Positions 26,006-37,600 of a stretch of 64,000 nt of DNA are shown one piece after another. Each line of letters opens with the position of its first letter. The stretch's first letter is position 1. The notes under the pieces are model-generated. The model saw only the letters and a list, made by a program, of their open reading frames with translations. It was not told the origin of the DNA and did no database searches. Origin of the DNA: Rhyzopertha dominica (taxonomy: Eukaryota; Arthropoda; Insecta; Coleoptera; Bostrichidae); the NCBI GenBank assembly GCA_025024175.1, contig QCXZ01000138.1, positions 1,364,002 through 1,428,001 of the forward strand, written 5' to 3'. Both the position numbers and the translations under genes were made by a program.

Positions 26006-26206
26006 AGTTTACCCCTTGGTCCTGACTTGGCACCAAGCAACTACCACCTGTTCCTTAAATTGAAAGAACATTTGTCTGGAGAGTGGTTCTGCTTCAATGA
26101 CGAGGTGAAGGATAAGATCCAACACTTCCTAAATGACTCTGCGATGAGCTACTATGACTGCTACAGCATATACAAAAAGGCATTCGCCGAAATGGCTATT
26201 ATATAG
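26006..26206 (+). pseudogene. Mariner-type transposase C-terminal relic
   Basis: An open frame of 66 codons ends at a TAG (26204-26206). It starts SLPLGPDLAPSNYHLFLKLK and continues EHLSGEWF, then a segment rich in D/E/K. PDLAPSNYHLFLKLKEHL matches the mariner family block around the third catalytic Asp (PDLAPSDYHLF-x-x-LKxxL). In mariner the catalytic residue is usually the D of SDYH, which here reads N. Nothing upstream of the block is recognisable, and the end lacks the usual basic C-terminus. It lies between the satellite and the ADAM 3' end and is dead. Confidence 0.75.
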
Positions 26207-26555
26207 AATTAGCTGATATGCTTTCAGGTTTTGAAAATAAAAGACACAGATTTGTGAAATGTAATATATGATCATCATTCTAATATAATACAAGTATTTC
26301 ACAAAATATAATAGCAGTAGTCTTTGGTTTATGTACAAATTCAGGATACTAACTAAAGTAGTCAATAGAGCTAAATACAAATCCATCGTAGAAAAGTAAT
26401 GATTGTCTCCAAAAAAGATCATGTCATAATCGTAAAAAATAAATAGTTGAACACAACAAATATGTACTTCTACGACTAGTATCGCGAGAATTAAATAAAG
26501 TCCTATCAATTAAATATCAGTTTTTTATGTACACTAAGCCAGGCAATCACACAGT
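26207..26555 (-). other. Probable 3' flank or 3' UTR of the long ADAM isoform
   Basis: AT-rich sequence immediately downstream of the ADAM long-tail stop codon. No AATAAA on the - strand was noticed before the mariner relic. The 126-codon open frame on the - strand is Ile/Leu/Tyr-rich by composition and is not considered a gene. Confidence 0.4.
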
Positions 26556-28689
26556 TCACTTTTTACCGACAGTAACTGTTTTTGCACTGATGGGGGGTTT
26601 ATTTTCGAACTTCTGCTGCAAAGAAGCGACGTTTGATGACTGTTTGGCAGCGACCCGTGCACCCGCAGGCATTACTTTTGTTCCCGCATCCGAAACGGCT
26701 TTGCTTATTTTAGCTGAAACGGGCGGTTTATCGCCGACCTTCTTATCACCAACTTTCATACTGACACTTTTGTTAATTTTTGACAACGTCTTGGGCAGTG
26801 GAGCTGGTTTCGAAGCCGATATCACTGGCTTCTTAGCACCACTGTTTAAAACGTCCGGAGACTTATTATTACTATTATTCGAACAACTAGTAACTAAATC
26901 CGGACTGTTTGAAGTAGGATTCGTAGTGTTCGGAGAGGGAGGCGCGGGTCTTGTGGGCGATGCCTTGCGCGTCCTCAAATTTGGTGGTGTGGTCTGTCGG
27001 CTTAAAGGTTTTGATGGTTTGCTGACGTTCATTATGGGTGCAGTTACTTTTGGGGTGGCATCTTTCTTCGCTCCTGTTGGACTTTGTCTGCCTCTACTTG
27101 GTAGCGTTTGCTTGTTTACTTTCGGAGTTTCTACAGACTTAAACGTGCTTAAAGTGACCTGTGAAGGTTCGGAAGAGCCAGCTTCCGAACTCACCTGTGG
27201 TTTTATCGGCGGATTAACCAAGTTTGGGTTAATGTAGCCACTGCTTGTTGAGCTAGCGCTAGATTTCACGTTGCTCATGTTACTATACACACTTTCGGGT
27301 GATTTATAAACTGGTGGTGTGTTCATGTAAATATCAGAAGTGGGATTGGCCTTTTGATTTTGCTCCTCTTTCTCTCTCTTCTGCCTGGCAAGTGTTGAAG
27401 TTGAATATATCGAATCAAAGTTCCTGCTTTGTATTTCTGTGACGATCTCCCCGAGCAAACCCATGCTCTCGCTCGAGCCCGAACTGTTCTTCTTAATTTC
27501 TGGGGAGGATGCTTCTTCTATGACTGCATAAATATTGTCGTTAGAAACGGGACTTGTTCCCTCACTTTTCGCTAGAGGAGCTTCGTTTAAGCAATCATCA
27601 TACTGATTTTGTTTGGTTGGTTTCGCTGCCGGTTTCTGAAAGCCAGGCAAGCTCGGGACTTTAAAACCCTGGTCCGACTTCTTGTTCTCTGTTACAGTTG
27701 GAGGTAGTGGAGGAGGAGGGCTTTTCGGTCGAGTTCCCGAAGGAATGCTCAAGGGTCGTTTCAAGCCAGGTGGATTTCGCATCGATCCAAAATTAGGTAT
27801 GTTTGGTCGTGTACTCGGTTTGGTGGCCCTCATACTCTGGGCTCGCATTACAACTGCTTTGTTTTCTTCAGTATCAACTGGAAGAGCAGTGATGGCAATA
27901 TCAATAGTCGTCTGAGGAATGGGGTTAGAGATTTCAATGTTCCTGAGATCTTCCTTGTTAATTTTGCTCACTTTTGTCCTTGGAAGGGAATTTGTGTTCA
28001 CTGGAGGTTTTTTGTCGTTTTTCGATAAAAATGACGCAATTCTGTTCAAAGCACCGTTGGCTTCTTTCTGGGGCTTTTTCAGGACGTCGTCAGCAAAAGT
28101 AACGCTGTTTACGACGGCATCCGGACTTGACAAAGGCCTTTTAGTTTCTTTTAAAGCAGGCGGCGGCATTTCTGGTGCAGGCCTACACGGAACCTTCGGT
28201 GCATTCCTCAATGGAGAAATCAACTCCTTAGCTGTGCAGGTCGAGTTTTCCAAAATCGGCGACGAAATAATCGGCCTCGCACTCGAGCCTGGATTCGGGG
28301 GAGGCAAAGCGGGAGCCACAGAGGCGCTGTTTGCATTAGCCAAAGCAGTCGTCAAGGCGCTTGGTTTGTACGAATGCGACTTGGTCACGGGTTTATTAAA
28401 AAACACAGCTTTGTCGGCGGCAGTGGTGTTTGCCCTGTGCACGGTGGGCGTCTTTATGGCAACAGTTGGTACCAGTGGTGCCACAGGCACTGGGGGTGCG
28501 GCTCGCACTGGTTCAGGCTCCTTCTGTTTGAGCGGGGTCAGCGTGAACCCGGCGAACTGGCCGCAGAAGTCCTTGGTGAGACCGTTGATTGGCGCCTCAT
28601 TGTGAAGGAGCGAATGGTTGTCTTCACTTCGTTTCGCGGTCTCCGGTGGGAACGGTGATGGACCACGTGTGTTGCCTGACGACCTCAAC
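26556..28689 (-). CDS. ADAM long cytoplasmic tail, proline-rich terminal exon
   Basis: This open frame of 710 codons follows an acceptor cttccttta-g (AG at 28691-28690) and ends in TGA at 26558-26556. It needs two bases from the previous exon, which a donor at 30473 (gtacgt) inside the membrane exon supplies, giving ...KKPAAP-LRSSG... The sequence is low-complexity: rich in Pro, Ser, Lys, Thr, with many candidate SH3 ligands such as [33 protein letters not shown] and PTRPAPPSP. It has no membrane segment or catalytic motif. ADAM9/12/19 tails bind SH3 proteins, so an adaptor-binding tail is the natural reading. The link to the upstream exon is inferred from phase and position. It could instead be spliced from another, unseen exon, and upstream sequence stays open to 28754. 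Confidence 0.75.
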
Positions 28690-31600
28690 CTAAAGGAAGC
28701 AAAATAAAGGCTGTAGGCAAGGTGTTTCTGAAAAGCAGTTGCATAAATGGACACGGATTAATATAACAGGATGGTAAGAATAGCATGCAGACAATTTATT
28801 AGCTAAAAGCTTAAGCAAAACACATTAATAACTACTGGAAGACAAATTAAACAAAGTAGTAGCATAAATATTTATTAGCTCATATTAGACGCCACAAACA
28901 AATGGTGTATAAAACATGTAGGGATCACAATAACAACACAAAAGTAACAGAACATGCTCAGATACTTTGTCAGCTTCAGGAATCCTATGCAATAGATAAG
29001 CACCTGGTATCTGTTTAACATGTCACAGAAACAAGATACTTGAAAGATTCTTGCAGGTTGCTAGAAGCACACTATGTTTATTGCATAAAATTAGCCAACA
29101 GTTGTGGAAGTACTACAAATAAGATAGTACAAGGGCAAAATTAAATTAAGAGAGACTAAAATCTTCTGGTGTGGCAAATATAAAGTACCTAAGACATCAC
29201 ATATCACAGAAATTAATGTTTTTTTTTGTATCTTAAACAACTTTGATAGAAGCACAAGACAACAGAAAGAAGCCGGTAAAAAAAATTAAATACCAGCAAC
29301 GGGGTCAATTTTGAAAGTAGCAGCTTTTGAATATTGTTTATCATAATCAAAGGTTGTAAAAGGTAAGATATTTCCAAGATTATGTGTTTTACAGTTGAGA
29401 AACTGGTTGTTTTAGTTAAAGTGTGATATTCTAAAACTTTTGGTTAAGTAGCTGTAAAGATATCCAACTTCAGCTCATTATTTGCTGTACATCCATGAAT
29501 TTTTTTGTAGCTAATGTTGTTCTCATTACTGCCACTACTTAGTGTTAGCAAATGATATAAATTTAGAAATGAAGAACTTACAGTAACGTTAATGTCATTA
29601 GGAAGAAGNTTCAACATGTTGTTTGTTGCTTTGAATATTGCATCACTTATATTTATTTCCTTTATTTCATTAANATAAAATAAAACAAGGAATGAATTAA
29701 AAATCTTGCTGGAAACAAACAAAAAACGCAATAAAATAATATTTCTTAGCCACATTCTGCTCTTGTGCTTCATTCTTAACAAAACACTAAATGAAAAAAA
29801 AATGCAATTTTTGTTTGAATCTACATAAAATTACTTTCCATGTGGTATTTTACTACCTTATAAAAATATTATTGATAATTGACAAGTTCATACTTGATTT
29901 GGTATATGTAAAAATTACTCTTAGTTTAAATATTGTTTAATAAAAATTATATAGCTATTTAAAAGTATTTACCTAAAATTACATAAAAACAAGAACATTC
30001 TTGATATGTTATTAGATTACTGTTCACTAGAAAAAAATTAATTTGGCACTAATTGAACACAATATTGTGTTCACCCTCAACAGTCTGCGTTATTAAACTT
30101 TTTACTTAAGTCTTTAACATTAATATTCTCGAATCCATTCTTAGAAATCAAATTATGGGGTTGTGCAGCAGCACTTGAACTCGCTTTCGATTTGACTGCC
30201 TTAATATTATTTATAAAAGAAACTCTGCCTGTCGCACTAGAGGCCGCTGATCTGCAGCCATCGCCGGCAACTATAGTGTTACTTCTGTTAATACCGTCAC
30301 AGTTAGTAGTGGAAACAAGTCCGGAATGTTTAATTTCAATGTTATTCCTCTCATTAGACACTTTATGCGAAACAGTGGGAATGTTAATGTGTTGATTGGA
30401 AAAGACAGTCCCGACACCTTTGCATGCAGAGATAACATGCTGCCAAGACGAGGATACACAGTTTGTTACGTACGGTGCTGCAGGCTTCTTCCACGTCAGT
30501 CTCAGGTTGTGCTTGGCATAATAAGACAGCAGCGCCAGCACTGCTATCACCGGGATTATTCCGAGGAAGATTACGAACATTGCTGTTACGAAACCTCTTC
30601 GCGCTGAAACAGGAAAGATAATTTTTTTATCGGTATACATTTGACAAAGAAAAATGCACGCTATTTAACATTAAATCTAATTGAATGCATTGCTCACTTT
30701 ATAATTAGTTTCAAACGGCCACAAGCTCAAGTCTGGGATACTTTAGCCGATTACTATTACAGACTGATCAAAATAATTCATTTTAAAGGAAAAGAAAATT
30801 AAGTGTTATATAAACATTTATAGGCAGAATATCATTTCTACCCATAGATGCCTGGATAACACTTTTTTTCTCTCAAAATCCAATTTGGTTGGATTATTAT
30901 TTATTACAGAAGGATTCAGTAAACTGCATCAAAAAGCAAGATTTAAGAAAATTTAATCACTAGAAGTTAGTTTTCGATTTTTCAGGAACTAGTATCAGGC
31001 TTGAAAATCTAAATTTGATACCAGTGAGCCAGTTTTAGTTTTGTATATTACATATACAAATATTATACTAACAAATGACGATAAAATAAACATAATTTTT
31101 TCTTAACTCATTAGAAACTACAAATGTGTAATTAACTTTACTTTTACAAGTTTTTCTCAATGAGGGGTCCATAATTAATTTTCAGCTGCATAACGATTTC
31201 ATTTGCAGTTTTAAATAACCAACTAACTAACTATGGAGTATTTAAAACAAAAGCAATCATACAACTTCTATCATTTTTATGTAACAAGATATTATCTGAA
31301 CATCAATTTAACAACAGATTTTAATCAATAAATGTAATGATAAAATATTTGAAAGCCATTTCAGAGAAAGTCTTTGCATAAGATTTTTCCATTTAGGTAT
31401 AGCCTACCTGTCAAGATATTTGAGTCTCAAAATATCTGAAAAATTCAGTTTTTATAATTTGTTTTCTTGAAAACGGATTATGTTCAATATGGTATCCATT
31501 TTTAAGATTACTGGTATGTTTATAAAGTGCAGAAATCAACATCCCAATTTTTGTCAGAACCCTTTTCTGAGTTAGCTAATTCCAATTGAAATATTTTTTG

Positions 31601-34600
31601 CTTAAATTACTTAAGAAACTTTTTCACTTTTAATGTTTTTTCTTACACCTAACTAATAGTTAAAAAAATTGAAACACGTTATCCTTACTATATTAAAATT
31701 GCCACCAACAGTTACTAAAAAAAGTAGTAGGCACCTGTCATTCTTTTAGACTTGTTATAGGTGGATTTTGATACTAATATATGCGTTTTGTTTCTCTTTA
31801 CTTTTTTTAGGTCATGATCATTTACCATGTTCTTTAATTATCTTGTAATTATAATAGATGATTTTCTTTACAAAATACAACTGCCTGACCAAATAACAAA
31901 AATTATATTAATATGAAAAAAATTATTTTTTTTGTTCGCAGACTATTTGGTGTATTAAAAAAATGACAGGCCAAATACAAAAGTGAATTTATTGACAAAG
32001 TAATGCCAAAAATGACAGATGCTTCTTTTGTAATCATTGGTGCAAGTAATTTAATATTATTTTTTTACTGCCAAACTATTAGGCATTCAAGAAATTATAC
32101 GAGCGAAAAAAGTTTTGGTAATATATGAAGTATTATTTTTTTGATTAANCAAAANTTGCCACCACAGAAAAAAGTTAAGGAAGAAAAAGGATAGGGGTTG
32201 CTAANTTCTGCCCTTCACAAACATATTCAAAATAAATAAAAATGATACCTCTGCAAATTGGCTTTCAGCTAACTGGTAATCTGTGCTAACTTATTTAAAT
32301 TCATCAAAATTTAAACAAAAAATCAAATTTATTAAGTTGGTGTAAAATAATGGTTGATTTTGACAATACTATTAAAACACAACGTCTGTAGAATTTCATG
32401 TATTTTTCTTTTTAAATTGCTATCACTTATGATTGAGAAGATTGTATAATTCCAAATGATGTTTGCCAAAAATTGTTTTATAAATTCAAAATAAAACTAT
32501 TTCTTAGGCAAAAGATAGAGATGCAAATACCTACCAGTAGTTGAATAACAATCTAAAAATGTAGAATTTTTTTTTTAAATTGAAATAATAAACCAGAAAA
32601 CTATTTTAAATTAAAATCATTTTAACCATAAAAAAACTGCTGACTTTTTCAACTAAAAAGCCCTAAATCTCTAAAATGATTTAGTATTTAATCACCACTG
32701 TAGAGAAATTCTATTTGTATCCAAAAATGTTTTTAATTTTTAGGCAACCAATAGCCTTCATAATTTTATACTGAAAGGTAAACCACTTACCATTTGGGTC
32801 CGAAGCAGGCCCACTATCTTCTGAACCTCCAGGTCCAGGATACTGACAGAAGGGCGGTGCGAATCCATCTTTACAGTGGCAGTGACCCATACTGTTGCAT
32901 ACACCATTACCGTTACAGTCTTCAGGGCATTTATTTACATCTCTTCTTAAACTATCCACAGGCATACATTTCTGATTGACGCACATCTGAAAAAGTATCA
33001 AATTTATTTTATAAAAGCATAACACTAAATACAAAGCAAAATAAAAATTTTGTTAAAATAGTTTTTTTGTCCCTACCTTTCCTTCACCACACCTAGCACC
33101 ATCTGGGGCTAAGCCTGGATCCACTTGGTTAATTCCGAGATCAACAATTGCAGTTCGACAGGGTATAATGGACCCCTTTAGGTTAATAAAGCTATGTGAC
33201 AGAATAGCAACGGATTCCATTCCAAATTCGAGACGCTCATTTAGATGTTTGCAATGTAGCATTCCACAAAGTACATTCCTTGTAAAAAAAAGTGTTTGAA
33301 GAAAATTTAAAACTTTAACAGTGTCGTAAGTTAACTTACTCATCTTCACATTTGACATACGACTGGTTTAGTTTATTGTAGCCACAATTTCCATGACGAG
33401 TGCCTTTGGTGTTCATTTTGTAGCATTGCTCATCACTGGATTTGCCAGTAGTGCCCCAGAGAAGTTTGCACTGGTCAGAACGGGTTCGGCAAAAACCGTG
33501 ATAGCAATATGACTGCAACAGGAAAAAAATTTAAGATGTTTTCACTGATGGCAGAATTTATCAATTTTAACATAATCACTGTTACTCTTCATTTATAGGA
33601 AGTAGAAAAGTGAGCATAAATATAAAGGACGTCTTTAGAATAACAAGAATTTTATAACATAGATGAATAATTGAGTAAATTAAACTGCTTGGCTACTTTG
33701 AAGAATAACAGATTTTTGTTTTGCATTCTTTAAAAAAATGCTTCATCTTTTTAAATTTGGCCTGATATACTATTTACCTAGTGTAATTCTTTTTAAGTGG
33801 TGGCCCTGCATTAACAAAAATCCACGCATCTGTCACTTATAAATGAGAATCTAACTGAAAAAATGCAGTTTCTTGATCACATGGAAAATTAGATATGTTC
33901 TGGAGCAAAGCGATACATTCGAAATTTATTTTGAAACTTCGTCTTTTCATAACTTTAATTTTAAATCATGTGGTGCACTTTTTTATTTTTTCTGGGGCTT
34001 CTTGAAAATTAAGTAGTCGACATAGATAAATGTCCATCTGATATTGGATGTACATTTGAATGCATTAAAAAATGTGTTGTTCGAGTTATTAAAAATTGTC
34101 TGTGAAAAATTTGAACAGTAGCGCTACTTTATGGCAATATTTTCAAGTATACTTAACTGATGATAGAATGGTAAGGCACTAAAAAGTTAAGTTCTTTTTA
34201 ACAAAACCTTTTGGATAAGCACATGTTTCTCGTATTTTAGGAATTTTGTTACAAATTGATAATACTGCTGTAATGAGGTGAGGAATTATTACATACCTTT
34301 CCACCATCACAAACTTCTGTGTCCATCTTATAGACATCCGCTGGACAATATTCTGACTGTCCAGTACAGTACTCAGGTAGATCACATTCATAGTCTGCAG
34401 ATCTGCATAAAGTTCCAGCCGTCTTTGGCAAGCAAGTCTGTAACAAAAAAGTTTAATATTTTGTTAGTTCATTCAAAATAAAAAAGAAAGAACTCATTGG
34501 AATGATAGATGTCTTCTATTTGGCCTTAATATTTACTTCAAAATTATTTTCTGCCATAACATTCTATGTCCATTGTTAAATCCAATTTAATAAATGAATT

Positions 34601-37600
34601 AATTCTCCCAAAAATTTTACGGCTGTAATGGACATAGCAGAAAATCTACTTTTTTAGTGGTTGCATTTCGCACTATCACATAACTAGATCAACAGATTAT
34701 CTGTTATTTACAATTATGTTATCTCCTTTATTGCATCCACTTCACTGCATTGCACTATTGCTGAATTTCAGTATAAATTGCTACATTTTTTTTATAGAAC
34801 ATTACTTAAATTTTACAACAGATAGGCCATTTATTTCTGACTTAATCAATATTCATAATCATTATTCTGATACTGTTTAGTACTGTCTTGTTTCTGGGAT
34901 ACTGACACAGAAACCAAATCTTACAAAAATTACAAATCACTAATCAAATCAAACCCAATTAATAAAACTCAAATTCAAATTATTGCTGTACATTAGGCGT
35001 GCAATATTAGAGTTTATGAATCATTGTCAAAATTTAAACAAATCTCCAAATAAAACATTGAGCTGGAATGATTCTAAAAAGGAATACGTAGTAAAAATAC
35101 CATTTTTTTTTTTTTTTAAATTTTGTACTCTTGGATATTTGTCAAACTTATAATTACACTAACATAAGATTTACATTGAAATGAATTTGATATATACATC
35201 TCTATTGAAAAACTGCAGCTAGTAAAAACATTGTAAGGCCTACATTGGCCATGTACACACTTGTTCATTTGTATCATTAATCTTATACACAGTGAACTTA
35301 AAAAGGCTGGAATAAAATCGGTTAAAACTCATGCATTTATTTTATAGAAAAACGTTCAGACCCGTGAATTTTTAATTTTAGTTGCACATTCTTCAAACTA
35401 ATTTTTATTTATATAGGGTGACCCAAAAGAAGTTATATGATGCTTTGTTTGTAAGCCATATACAGGGTCTGCTACCTTAAGTTATATATCAAATTGTAGG
35501 TCTTTTTAAACTCTAAAAATAGCATAGTGAATGTCCAAAAAATTGACATATAACTTAAGGTTGTACCTAAAAAAATAACGAAAATACAAGCCTGGGGAGT
35601 TTTAGGTAGCAGACCCTGTATATGGCTTACTAATTTTGAAATCTGATGGTTGCATTTTACATTTAAGGCCATGCAGAACTTTTTTATAGACAATAACTTT
35701 TTCTTGAAATAAAAAGTTATCCATATGTTACCAACTTTGGTAGACTTGAACTATTGGCAAAAATAAAAAAAGCCAACAGTAACCGACTGATTTAAGTCAG
35801 TCAGATTTAATAAATTGAATAAAAAATGGTGGTTGTTATATAAAAATGAAGTGTCATAATTTTTTGGTCTATATTCTGGAAAATAAATGCTCTAATTTTT
35901 ACCGACTATATTGCAGCCTTTTCAAGTTCACTGTATATAAAATTAGAGTTCAAAAGAACATAATTTTTAAGAAATAGCATCCAATATTAACACGTTGTCA
36001 ATCAAACCTCATATAGTTACCTGAAAAACACATGAAACAAATGTAATGTAAGTAGGTATATAAACTACAACAGTCAAAAAGCTGTTTCTGATGTATTTTT
36101 TTTAAGCAATAAATGCACTCAATTATAAATTGCGTAGCTTTCAGAAGGTATGCAATCAATAAATCTGTCATGTGTAGGTACCTTCAAGTTTCAATTAATG
36201 AGCAAAAGATTTGATTCTCGCAGTTTTTGACGAATTTTTTTAAAATGCAATACACTTCAGACATAAACAAAAAAACTATTATTTAACATCTTTTACCTTT
36301 AAATCACAGCAACTTCCAGTAGCACAAGAAGCATTATTGTACAACGTACACGTGTAAGCATCACAACAAGGATTATCACAATTATCTGGCAGACCACAGT
36401 CACACTGTTCCCCAGGTTCCACGAAATCGTTACCACACACAGGACTATCGAACAGCGCCTCAGGCTTGTTCCTCAAACAATAATCCATACCGTGTTCGAA
36501 CGCCAATGCCAAATAGTCCAAACTACATGACGACCAATGAGCTGGAGCGACGCTTGAGCTGCTTGGGGCCATAATGCAACGGTCCTCGGGACATTTACAG
36601 TCATTCGTGTCATGTTCCATACCTGAAAGATTTGCAAGGTTAGGAATTGAACTGGGAGCGATAAGGTGACGGTTTACCGAAGTTATGGCCCATTTCGTGA
36701 GCAACGGTGGTAGCTACCAGTCCAATCACAGACGAATGATCGGTGTTAACACCACCTGAGTATTCGTAAGTGCATATTGGTCCCTTGAGCGCCTTGCCTA
36801 CTACACCACTATCAAAATTGAATTTTCTGGAAAGAAATTAGCTCATCAACTACAAAAAAATATAATGCGGTGTGCACCGACAGTAAAAAAAAAAATTATT
36901 GATTATGAAAGAGTGATGAAACTAGCACAAAATATTTAAAGGATTCTATAAGCCTAAGTTACACTTTATAGCTTATAATTTTAACATAATTAAAAAAAAA
37001 AAATTTCCGAAAATACTTTGTTTTGATACACAAAGTGCTGAAATTGAATTTAAAAATGTGATCGTTTAAAATTCAATTTCAACACTCTGTATTTCAAAAA
37101 CAAAGCGTTTCTGAAAACAAAATTTATTCGAAAAGTTTTTAAAATTGCTTTTTCATTATTTTTCAATAACATTTCTGTGATTTCACAAAATAATAACGGC
37201 GTTTTTCAATCAAAAAATCAATTTTTAGGGACGAATTGAGTCGTTTTATGGCAAACTTCAAAGAGACATGTTTTATTTAGAATTGATTAGAGGTTATACA
37301 ATTGTATTAGTTTCGTCTAAAAATCCACAGACCTTTTATTGTACCTTATGTCATGATGATTCCTACCAAATTTGAAATTGGTATTTTTTATAGTTCAGGA
37401 ATAGAATTAAAAAATCATTTATTAAAATTCAATTTCAATACCTTGTATATCAAAATCCAAGCATTTTCGGAAATTTTATTTATTTGAAAAAATTTTTAAA
37501 ATTGAATTTTCTATCACCTGTCAAATTTTGTCGGTGTATTTCGAGCACACCCTGTACAGATGGCAAAGGCATACAAAAAATAACAAATATTCAAAACAAT

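Noticed and set aside
26129..26509. 126-codon - strand frame with several hydrophobic stretches
   Set aside because: AT-rich composition gives Ile/Leu/Tyr by chance; it overlaps the mariner relic and has no family resemblance.
26527..27237. 236-codon + strand open frame
   Set aside because: Same reason: a shadow of the ADAM tail exon on the opposite strand.
27919..28605. 228-codon + strand open frame
   Set aside because: It is antisense to the proline-rich ADAM exon; its Gly/Leu/Val-rich composition is what the complement of Pro/Ser/Lys codons yields.
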